Assembly: GCF_000715075.1 (NCBI RefSeq)
Contig: NC_134103.1
Span: forward strand, 75,145,519-75,209,518
Length of the DNA: 64,000 bases
Source of the DNA: Nicotiana tabacum
Lineage: Eukaryota > Streptophyta > Magnoliopsida > Solanales > Solanaceae
Direction of reading: 5' to 3'
Position numbers and translations under genes: made by a program. This document shows, piece after piece, positions 1 to 9,189 of the stretch; positions within the stretch are counted from its first letter, which is position 1, and every line of letters begins with the position of its first letter. Below the pieces are notes generated by a model. That model was not told where the DNA came from. It was given only the letters and a program-made list of their open reading frames with translations, and did no database searches.

Positions 1-1
1 T

Positions 2-907
2 GGGGCCATTAAGGTCAAAACCAGGAAGTCGGACCTTTTCATGGTAAGACAGAAGGACAGCGAAATGCTTAGAGAATTCGTATGTCGATTCCAAATTGAA
101 CAAATGGATCTGCCACCGGTCGCCGATGATTGGGATGTTCAAGCTTTCACCCAAGGATTCAATGTTCGAAGTTCAGTGGCTTCGTAGCAGTTGAAGCAGA
201 ATTTGATAGAATACCCGACTGTTACTTGGGCCGATGTGCACAATCGGTATCAATCAAAGATCAAGGTCGAAGACGACCAGCTTGGGGCTCCTTCTGGGTC
301 CGTTTATCCTATCAGGCCCATTGATAGAATCAAGAGGGACATTGACCGAGAACCGAGGTTGAACAGGGATCCGTACTAGCCGTATAATGGAGATCGTAGG
401 AGCAGCGGATCTGGGCAAAATCTTGTACGAAATGAAAGGAGGAATGATCGAGGCCAGAGCTCTCGAGGGCTTATGAGTAAGAACGGCTTCGACATGCCTA
501 TAGGACCTAAAGAGGCCCCATGATTATCAGAATATAACTTTAATGTTGACGCAGCCTCCATCGTATCGGCTATCGGACGCATCAAAGATACCAAATGGCC
601 TCGACCTTTACAAATCAATCCAGCCCAGAGAAATCCTAACCAAATGTGCAAATATCATGGCACCCATGGCCACAGAACGGAAGATTGTCGACAGTTGAGA
701 GAAGAAGTAGCCAGGTTATTCAACGACGGGCACCTTCGGGAGTTTCTGAGTGATCGAGCCAAGAATCATTTCAGAAATAGGGATTCCAATAAACAAAACA
801 AGCAAGAAGAACCTCAACACATCATTGATATGATTATTGGAGGGCTCGATGTTCCCCAAGGTTCGATGTTAAAATGCACCAAGGTGTCAATCACGAGGGA
901 GAAATGA
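2..907 (+). pseudogene. Tat-type Ty3/gypsy gag, broken, 5' end outside window
   Basis: This is the capsid/nucleocapsid part of a Ty3/gypsy polyprotein and runs in one frame from the left edge. The first ~60 codons resemble a retrotransposon Gag capsid segment. A Cys/His motif, CKYHGTHGHRTEDC, near 647-690 is the nucleocapsid zinc knuckle form typical of Tat-lineage gag. In-frame stops occur at 185 (TAG), 377 (TAG), 521 (TGA) and 905 (TGA) while the frame itself is kept, so decay is by substitution rather than by indels. The frame continues directly into the protease at ~908. It is non-functional. It is the upstream part of the same element as the RT and integrase at 4424-7840, from which it is separated by the solo LTR at 1407-4418. 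Confidence 0.8.
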
Positions 908-1406
908 ACTCGGGACTACATACTAGAAGGAACCTTATCTCTCAATGAAGAGGATGCAGAAGGAATCATACAATCCCATAATGATGCACTGGTAATATCC
1001 GTTCTGATGAATAAAACTCGAGTTAAACGTATGTTAATTGATCCAGATAGTTCGGCCAACATCATTCGATCAAGGGTCGTAGAACAACTCGGCCTACAAG
1101 ACAAAATCGTGCCCGCGGCTCGAGTGCTAAACGGATTCAACATGGCTTGTGATGGCTTGTGAAACTACTAAGGGAGAAATAACATTACCAGTGAACGCAG
1201 TCGGGACCATCCAGGAGACCAAGTTTTATGTGATCGAAGGGTACATGAGATATAACGCCCTGTTCGGGAGACCGTGGATCCACAACATGAGGGTTGTGCC
1301 CTCGACCCTTCACCAGGTGCTAAAATTCCCAACACCGGAAGGGATTAAAACAATCTATGAGAAGCAGCCCGCCGCGAAGGAAATGTTTGCCATCGATGAA
1401 GTGATT
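908..1406 (+). pseudogene. Tat-type aspartic protease region, frameshifted
   Basis: This is the retropepsin-like protease that would cleave the polyprotein. The active-site region reads LIDPDSSANIIR near 1036-1071; the family normally has an Asp followed by a Gly before the Ser, so the catalytic loop looks altered. A 10-base tandem duplication (ATGGCTTGTG at 1142-1151 and 1152-1161) shifts the frame. The downstream part, containing VNAVGTIQETKFYVIEGY and the ALFGRPWIH motif that ends gypsy protease domains, is read in the next frame (1149-1433). The last five bases, TGATT, are the target-site duplication of the nested LTR, so the coding region resumes at 4424. Confidence 0.75.
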
Positions 1407-2108
1407 TGTGATGACCCAAAATGTCATCTTTAAATATAATAAGTAATTCTATGTTCTAAAACCTCAAAAAGAATCATTTATTATTCTTCGTCTTGCGTGC
1501 ACAGTCCGTAAAATTTTTCGGAAAGTTTTTATGTGAAAAATGGATTAAAATGTGAATTAGAGCCTTAAAACTTAACTGAGATGACTTTGGTCAACATTTT
1601 TAGCAAACGGACCCGGATCAGTATTTCGACAGTTCCGGTAGCTCTGTATCGTAATTTGGGACTTGGGCATATGCCCGAAATTTAATTTGGAGGTTCCTAG
1701 CTCAAGTTATGACCATTTAACGGAACTAGCAATTTAAGGCTAAAGACTTTCAAGTTTGACCACGGGGTTGACTTTTTGATATCGGAGCCGAAATTCGATT
1801 CTGGAAATTTGAATAGATCTGTTATGTCATTTAGGACTTGTGTGCCAAATTTGAAGTCATTCCGGATTCATTTAATATATTTTGGTACGAGATTTGCAAA
1901 TGGAAAAGTTTAAAACTCAAAGTTCGAATCGGGGTGTGAATTATAATTTCAGCATTGTTTGACTTGATTTTTGACCCCGAGTAAGTCCATATAATGTTAC
2001 GGGATTTGTTGGTATATTCGAACGGGGTCTCAAGTACCCCGAGTGTGACTCGAATCGAAATCGGAACAAGAATTGGACTTAAGCAAAATCTGAAATTTTG
2101 CCTTCTGT

Positions 2109-2395
2109 TGTAATCGCACCTGCGGATTTTTGACCGCAGGTGCGATCTCGCAAAAGCGAGCCTTCCATCGCAGAAGCGGCCTAGGTAGGCTGGGCAAAGG
2201 TCCGCAGGTCGGAAACTTGCACGCACCCGCGCGTCCGCAGAAACGAACTTGGCAATCACAGAAGCGGAAGGCAGCGCGGGTGCACATTTTTCCTCGCAGG
2301 TGCGAGGCCTCGCCTGGCAGCCCCATTTCGCAGATGCGATATTTTTCTCGCAGATGCGAGCTCGCATGTGTGAGTCCAGGCACCGCAGGTCCAAA
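2109..2395 (+). repeat. Cluster of CGCAnnTGCG-like palindromic words in solo LTR 1
   Basis: Irregularly spaced copies of CGCAGGTGCG, CGCAGATGCG and the near-palindrome CGCAGAAGCG occur at roughly 15-40 bp intervals. The spacers differ, so this is not a simple tandem repeat. A similar cluster sits at the same distance from the LTR start in solo LTR 3 (44817-45140). The block is GC-rich against an AT-rich LTR. Confidence 0.75.
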
Positions 2396-3375
2396 AATGC
2401 CTGGGCAGTGTATATATCGAAGAGTCCGACATTTTTACTCATTTTGGTCATTTTGAGCTCGGTTAAGGCGAATATTTAGGCGATTTTCACGGAAAACATT
2501 GGGGTAAGTGTTCCTTATCCTATATTGATTATATTTCATGATTCCATACTCGTTTATATCATGAATCCGTGAATTTATGGAACAAAAATCAGATTTTTCT
2601 AAATTCTTCCAAAAATAAAAAATTTAGATTTGAAGGTCCATTTGACATCGGAATTGGATAATTTTTGTATGGTTGAACTCGTAGCGGAACGAGCGTTTGG
2701 ATTTCGCGAGTTTTTCCGGGATTTGAGATGTGGGTCCCACTATCGAATATTTTAATGAATTTCAGATTTTTATCCGAAAAATTTGTAAATTCATATGGAA
2801 TTAATTCATATGATTAGCATTGAATATATCGAATTGTTTGTGAATAGATTTGAAACTTTTGGGGACAAATTTAAAAGAAAAAGTTGTGGTTGAGTAATTG
2901 ATTGGAATTTGCAAAGCGAGGTAAGTGTCATGGTTAACCTTGACTTGAGGGAATAGAACCCTCAAATTATTTGTTATGTAAATTGCATGTGAACGACGTA
3001 TAGGCGAGGTGACGAGTGTCTATACGTCGTCAAATTAATTGTTTGTCTGCTTACTTGAAAAATCATAAATTGTTTTACATCATGAATTAATTATTATAAT
3101 AATTGTTTCTCTCCTATTCTTTGTCAAATATTAATTCTTGAATTCCTGCATTAATTGTTACATGCTATTTGAATTATGTGCCTTAATTATTATTTGACAT
3201 TTAGCATATTAAATATTAAACTGCATATTTTCTCTCTGATTTCCATAATAATTTGCTATTTGCCTTTATTTGTTTCATAATTAAATCATAATAATTGTAT
3301 GTTTGTTGTCTTATAATTTTATATTAATTTTTGCATTTATTGGGGAAATTTCTTCTATAAGAATTGGTAAATGAA

Positions 3376-3792
3376 TATGTTGGAGGAGCGGATTTCACGC
3401 CGCAACAGGATTGATTATAATGAATATATTGGAGGATCGGGTTGCACGCCGCAACAAAATTGATTATAATAAATATATTGGAGGATCGTGTTGCACGCCG
3501 CAACAGAATTATTAAAAGTGAATATATCGGAGGAGCGGGTTGCACGCCGCAACAGAACTGAATGTGAATATATTGTGAGAGCGAGTTGTACGCTGCAACA
3601 GAATTGAATGTGAATATATTGTGAGAGCGGGTTGCACGCTGCAACAGAATTAATTATAATGAATATATTGGAGGAGCGGGTTGCACGCCGCAACAGAACT
3701 GAATGTGACTATATTGTGAGAGCGGGTTGCACGCTGCAACAGAATTGAATGTGAATATATTGTGAGAGCGGGTTACACGCTGCAACAGAATT
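3376..3792 (+). repeat. Minisatellite in solo LTR 1, about 9 units of 45-51 bp
   Basis: Units have the pattern GAATATATTGGAGGAGCGGG followed by TTGCACGCCGCAACAGAATT and begin near 3380, 3431, 3478, 3527, 3572, 3618, 3668, 3714 and 3759. Each unit carries the inverted repeat GTTGC-ACGCC-GCAAC (for example 3441-3455). Two unit variants (GGAGGAGCGG and GTGAGAGCGG) are interspersed. Open frames seen on the minus strand here are products of the repeat, not genes. Confidence 0.85.
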
Positions 3793-4423
3793 AATGGAAA
3801 TGATAATTGGTTATGATTGCTGGGTTGACTTCAATTATTATAAATGAGTTATCTGATTTATTTTTATTATTGGTTATTGTTACTAATATTGCGTACAGGT
3901 TAATGTAAGTGACCCGCCTTAGCCTCGTCACTACTTCGTCGAGGTTAGGCTCAGCACTTACCAGTACATGGGGCCGGTTGTACTGATACTATAATCTGTA
4001 CTTCTTGTGCAAATTTCAGAGTTGGTCCGAGCGGCGTACCATAGACTTGCTCGAATTTCAGCTACAAGAGGAGACTTGAGGTATAACTGCACGGCGTCCG
4101 CAGTTTCTGAAGTCTCCATCTACTTTACTTTAGCTGTGTGTTTATTTTCAGACAGCTTTATTTTATTCAGACCCTTATTTGTATAATTCTAGAAGCTCGT
4201 GCACTTGTAACACCAATTCTGAGATGGTATTTAGACACCTTTATTTTTATGAATTATTCACTATATTTTAGACTTTACTTCCGCATTTGTTCTTTGTTAT
4301 TAACAAATTCAAAAAAATTGTTTAAAAAATGGATAATATTATTCTAACATTGGCTTGCCTAGCAAGTGAAATGTTAGGCGCCATCACGGTCCGAAGGTGG
4401 GAATTTCGGGTCGTGACATGATT

Positions 4424-5960
4424 CCAATATCGACACTCTCATCGACGAAGGAGTTAGATTCGAAAGCAAAACAGGAAGCCAAATAGCAATCACATACGCC
4501 GACCTCGACCTAACTAGATAAGCAGGGGACTGACGAAGACGATGATTATGGGGTTCGTCGATCCTTCATAGTCCCCGACGATTCCTACGCTACCAAATCA
4601 ACGGTCGAAGAGCTGGAGCAGGTCATATTGATCGAACATCTGTCTGATCAAAAGGTATACCAGGGCACGAGGTTAACTCCCGAGCTCAGGAAAAAACTCA
4701 TTCAATTTCTTATAGCTAACATAAATTATTTTGCTTGGTCCCATATCGACATGACAGGAATCCCACCAGAGATCACCACTTATAAACTGAGCTTGGACCC
4801 GAAATTCCATCCGGTGAAGCAGAAAAGGAGACCAGTTTGAGATCAAGCATGCCTTCATCAAAGATGAGGTAACTAAGCTCCTTAAAATAGGGTCCATCCG
4901 GGAAGTCAAATACCCCGAATGGCTAGCAAACATAGTAGTATTCCCTAAGAAAGGGAACAAACTAAGAATGTGTATGGATTACAAAGATTTAAATAAGGCA
5001 TGCCCCAATGACTCTTTTCCTTTGTCTAACATCGATCCCATGATCGATGCCGCAGCCGTCCACAAGATCCTCAGTTTTCTCGATGCCTATTCCGGGTACA
5101 ACCAAATACAAATGAACTCGGATGATCAGGAAAAGACCTCCTTCATCACTAAGTATGGCACATACTGCTATAACGTAATGCCATTGGGATTAAAAAATGC
5201 TGGTGTCACTTACCAACGCCTAGTAAACCGGATATTCAAAGAACAAATAGGGAAATCTATAGAAGTTTACATTGATGACATGTTAGTTAAGTGCCTGCGA
5301 GCAGAGGACCATTTGAAGAATTTGCAGGAAACCTTCAGTATATTGAGGAAGTACAACATGAAATTGAATCCAGAAAAATGCGCGTTCGGAGTCGGGTCAG
5401 GTAAATTTTTCGGATTCATGGTATCCAACCGAGGAATCAAGATCAACCCCGACAAGATCAAAGCTATCGAGGATATCACGGTAGTGGACAACGTGAAGGC
5501 CATGCAGAGGCTAACCGGGCGCATAGCCGCCCTGGGGCGATTCATATCGAGGTCCTCCGATAAGAGTCATCGATATTTCTCGTTGCTGAAGAAGAAAAAC
5601 AACTTCACATGGACTCCGAAATGCCAACGGGCCCTGGAAGAACTTAAGCAATATTTATCGAGCCCGCCACTGCTTCACACGCCGAGGGCAGACGAACAAT
5701 TATACTTATATTTGGAAGTATCGGAGATAGCGGTAAGTGGAGTCCTAGTTCGGGAAGAACAAGGTACGCAATTTCCGACTTATTATGTTAGCCCGACCTT
5801 GGGTGAGGCCGAAACAAGATATCCCCACCTAGAAAAATTGGCGCTCGCTTTGTTAAGCGCCTCTAGAAAACTGAACCCGTACTTTCAATGCCACCCTATA
5901 TGTGTTGTGACAACTTACCCATTGCGAAATATAATGCATAAACCCAAACTCTCGGGATGA
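4424..5960 (+). pseudogene. Tat-type reverse transcriptase and RNase H, frameshifted
   Basis: This is the core polymerase of the Ty3/gypsy element. The region 4628-4840 holds the segment that precedes RT (FAWSHIDMTGIPPEI). The frame then shifts near 4837. The frame from 4968 holds RT motifs in order: MDYKDLNKACPNDSFPL, SFLDAYSGYNQIQM, YNVMPLGLKNAGVTYQR, the catalytic VYIDDML at about 5268-5288 and FGFMVSNRGI. It is followed by the first RNase H (YLYLEVSEIAVSGVLV, near 5700-5745). A stop at 5958-5960 ends the frame. Catalytic aspartates of the YIDD box are kept, but the two breaks and earlier stops make it inactive. The first ~200 bases are too decayed to read well. Confidence 0.85.
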
Positions 5961-6490
5961 TTGGCCAAATGGGCCGTGGAAATCAAGGGGTACGATATCA
6001 AATATCGACCCTGAATAGCCATTAAGTCTCAAATCTTGACAGATTTCGTGGCCGACTTCACACCAACCCTAATACCCGAGGTCGAAAGAGAACTGTTGGT
6101 AAACTCGGGAACGTCCTCGGGAATCTGGACCCTCTTTACGGACGGTGCATTGAACGCAAAGGGGTCCGGACTGGCATCGTACTGAAGCCACCCACAGGCA
6201 ACGTGGTTAGACAATCTATTAAAACTGTGAAGTTGACTAACAACGAGGCCGAATATGAGGCCATGATTACAGATCTCGAGCTAGCATAAAGCTTGGGGGC
6301 GGAGGTGATCGAAGCTAAGTGTGACTCCCTCCTTGTGGTGAATCAGGTTAACGGAACGTTCGAAGTCAGAGAAGAACGAATGCAAAGATACCTAGATAAG
6401 TTACAAGTGACATTACATCGGTTTAAAGAATGGACTTCGCAGCATGTGCCTCGAGATCAAAATAGCGAGATCGATGCCCTTGCAAACCTA
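5961..6490 (+). pseudogene. Second (archaeal-type) RNase H, hallmark of the Tat lineage
   Basis: A second RNase H domain follows the first. Motifs include LFTDGALNAKGSG (about 6133-6171), LTNNEAEYEAMI (about 6234-6269), AKCDSLLVVNQVNGT and NSEIDALANLGS (about 6460-6495), which supply the D-E-D-D catalytic set. The presence of two RNase H domains between RT and integrase is established as characteristic of the Tat group (Ogre, Retand, Grande and relatives), and it is the main evidence for the lineage call. Stops near 6014 and 6287 and a frame change between them show that it is dead. Confidence 0.8.
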
Positions 6491-7840
6491 GGGTCATCGG
6501 TCGAGGACGACGAGCTCAACTTAGGGGCCGTTGTGCAACTCACGAGGTCAGTAGTCGAAGAAGGTCACGCCGAGATAAATTCCACAAACTTAACTTGGGA
6601 TTGGAGAAATAAATACGTAGAATATTTGAAGACCGGGAAACTTCCCTCATATCCAAAAGAATCGAGGGCCCTACGCACAAAGGCAGCCCGATTCACCTTG
6701 TCCGAAGATGGAACCTTGTTCAGAAGAATGTTCGATGGCCTACTAGCGATATGTTTGGGACCTGGAGATACCGAGTATATTTTGAGGGAAGTTCACGAGG
6801 GCACTTGCGGAAATCATTCAGGCGCCGAATCATTGGTTCAAAAGGTAATCAGAGTCGGCTATTACTGGATCGACATGGAAAAAGATGCGAAAGAGTTTGT
6901 TCGAAAATGTGACAAATGCCAAAGATATGCTCCAATGAGTCACCAGCCCGGGGAACTGCTGCATTCAGTCTTGTCATCATGGCCATTCATGAAGTAGGGA
7001 ATGGACATCGTTAGCCCTCTTTGATGGGCACCAGGTAAGGCTCAATTTATCTTATTTATGACTGACTATTTTTCTAAATGGGTTGAATCACATGCATACG
7101 AGAAGGTTAGTGAGAAGGAAGTCATCGACTTCATTTGGGACCACATCATATGTTGGTTCGGGATGTCATCCAAAATTGTGTGTTACAACGGGAAACAGTT
7201 TATCGGCAGAAAAATGACCAAGTTTCTCGAAGATCATAAGATCAAAAGAATCTTATCGACACCTTATCATCCTAGCGGGAACGGGTAAGCCGAATCGACC
7301 AACTAAACCATAATCCAAAACCTTAAGAAGAGATTAACCAACGCCAAAGGGAAATGCAAGGAGATCCTACTTGAAGTCCTTTAGGCATACCGCACGACTA
7401 CGAAATCCAGTACCGGGGCTACTCTGTTTTCATTGGTTTATGGCGCCGAAGCCTTAATACCGGTCGAAGTCGGGGAACCAAGTATCAGATACCGATATAC
7501 AACAAAGGAGTCAAATAACGAGGCCATGAATACTAGCTTGGAACTAATGGATGAAAGGCTTGAGGCCGCCCTTGTTCGATCGGCTACCTAAAAATAACGG
7601 ATCGAGAGGTATTACAATCGAAGGGCCAACCTTCGATACTTTAATGTCGAGGAATTAGTGCTAAGGAAAGTCACCCTAAACACCCGGAATCCGAACGAAG
7701 GGAAATTGGGTCCGAACTGGGAAGGACCGTACCAGATTCTCGAGGACACCGGGAAAGAATCCTATAAGCACGAAATGATGAACGGAGAACAACTACCGAG
7801 CAATTGGAATATATCCCGCCTAAAACAATATTACTGCTAA
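6491..7840 (+). pseudogene. Tat-type integrase, catalytic residue lost
   Basis: The HHCC zinc-binding domain is visible near 6795-6940 (H...H then CDKCQRY). The catalytic core begins MDIVSPL near 6999-7020, continues with FMTDYFSKWVESHAY (7056-7100), and has CYNGKQF at about 7182-7202, where the family has Asp-Asn-Gly; the second catalytic Asp appears replaced by Tyr. The third motif, STPYHPSGNG then a stop then AEST, keeps Glu but has a stop in place of Gln. Further stops occur at 6995, 7021, 7304, 7381 and near 7589. The C-terminal part (LGPNWEGPYQILE, SRLKQYYC) ends at 7840. It is an inactive remnant, with the stops fitting C-to-T or G-to-A changes. Confidence 0.85.
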
Positions 7841-8010
7841 GGTACGACCCCATTTCATTTTCTTTTTACTGCGGACTAATACTTGCAGGTGATCAATAAG
7901 AAATGACACGAAGTTTTTAGGTCTGAAAGCACGCGTTGCACCCTTTTTTCCTTAGACCGATTTTGTCCCAAATGGATTTTTTGGCAAGATTTTTAACGAG
8001 GCAACAATAG

Positions 8011-8196
8011 ATCGTGCTAACTTAGAATCAAGTCCGATCACGAATCGGTATCGAAGATCAATTCAACAATGGACCGTGCTAACTTAGAATCAAGTCCGAT
8101 CATGAATCGGTATCGAAGATCAATTCAACAATGGATCGTGCTAACTTAGAATCAAGTCCGATCATGAATCGGTATCTAAGATCAATTCAACAATAT
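8011..8196 (+). repeat. 62 bp tandem repeat, 3 copies
   Basis: Three consecutive near-identical units start at 8011, 8073 and 8135 with ATCGTGCTAACTTAGAATCA or its ACCGTG variant. Units differ by only a few substitutions (CACGAATC/CATGAATC, CGAAGATC/CTAAGATC), so the amplification is recent compared with the decay of the polyprotein. Confidence 0.9.
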
Positions 8197-8242
8197 CTGA
8201 GGTCCCTCTACAATCAACCTCGAATACTGGGGGGTATTACCC

Positions 8243-8298
8243 TCGGATATGCATTACCTTCGGATATCAACGGATATGCATTACCTTCGGATATCAAC
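8243..8298 (+). repeat. 27 bp direct duplication
   Basis: CGGATATGCATTACCTTCGG followed by ATATCAA is present twice in direct succession. It is a small local duplication in the Tat 3' spacer. Confidence 0.8.
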
Positions 8299-9189
8299 TT
8301 TAGCGAGGAAATTACTTCGTAAAGGAAGGGTCTCGATAGGTAGGATTTATTGTAAGGGCCAAACGTTCAAACGGACCGTGCCCACATAGATTATTCGATA
8401 AAACATGTATGCATGTATGACTGATTTACACAAGAATAAAGAGAAGTACTTTCCTTGCAATCATCTTATGTTTTAAAAATTTTCCTCTTTACATCCATTA
8501 AAGAGTTTCGTACTTCCAATCTCCTGAAAAAAACAAGCCTAAAGGCAGTCTACAATCGGAATACGAATGACCACTCCCTCACTCGGGGACCGCCGTCCGA
8601 AAAACTCGAACAAGCCCAAGTCACTAGGCCTCGAGGGCATAAGACCTATTAGGCAACTCCCCAATTTTTAAAGGTCACGGCCACCACACTCGGGGCCTGT
8701 TATCTTGGGCAAGCTCGGATAGCTCGGGAAAACAAGTCCAATGGGCAGCTCCCAAACTAAAAGTCTACGGCCAAATTAACACTGCTCGGAGACGTCCGAA
8801 ACTCGTAACAAAAACTAGGCCTTCGAAAAAGAAAGTTTTCTACAACCGATTCTAAAGGCTACCCTCGGCAAACTACAATCTCAGCTACCTACTTAGGGAA
8901 AAGGTTCCGGTAACACCGAACCCCCCAAGACGCCTTAAAACAAAGTAGGGCAAAGGCAATTTCGAACACATCCTAAATTACTTTATGTTAAGGCGTTTCG
9001 TCCCTTATGAATACAAGTAATAAAGTAAAGGAAAAATTTGAAAGCCAAAGGGAAAAGAAAGCCTTGTATATATAATCTTTTTACAAAGGTCAGAATGGCC
9101 CGATATAGAAATGTACAATGGCCAAAGCGGCCTCAAAAAGATGCAAAAAGCAAAAAATAAAAAAAACATCTAAAGGCCTAAGTGGCCTA

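Larger units (their letters stand above)
1407..4418 (+). mobile_element. Solo LTR 1, long-LTR Ty3/gypsy type, 3012 bp
   Basis: The segment starts TGTGATGACC and ends GGTCGTGACA. It is flanked by a perfect 5 bp duplication, TGATT, at 1402-1406 and 4419-4423, and it splits the Tat polyprotein between protease and RT. There is no interior, PBS or second LTR, so it is a solo LTR left by LTR-LTR recombination. Orientation is inferred from the GTGACA 3' end, which matches the 5' LTR of the PBS-bearing element at 50112-55426. It contains a palindromic-word cluster (2109-2395), a TATA-like GTGTATATATCG near 2408 and a minisatellite (3376-3792). Length and ends suggest a Del/Tekay chromovirus. That lineage call is inference, because no coding sequence remains. 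Confidence 0.85.
7841..9189 (+). other. Tat element spacer between integrase and antisense ORF
   Basis: No coding region is supported here. The stretch holds a 62 bp tandem repeat (8011-8196), a 27 bp duplication (8243-8298) and, at its right end, the A-rich 3' trailer of the antisense ORF. Variable, repeat-bearing 3' spacers are known for Tat-lineage elements. Confidence 0.6.

Noticed and set aside
2030..2479. Overlapping frames on both strands in solo LTR 1 (and 44816-45247 in solo LTR 3)
   Set aside because: They are caused by the GC-rich palindromic-word cluster, which is poor in stop codons.
8001..8196. CRISPR-like array in the Tat spacer
   Set aside because: Repeats are contiguous, with no unique spacers, and the DNA is plant nuclear.
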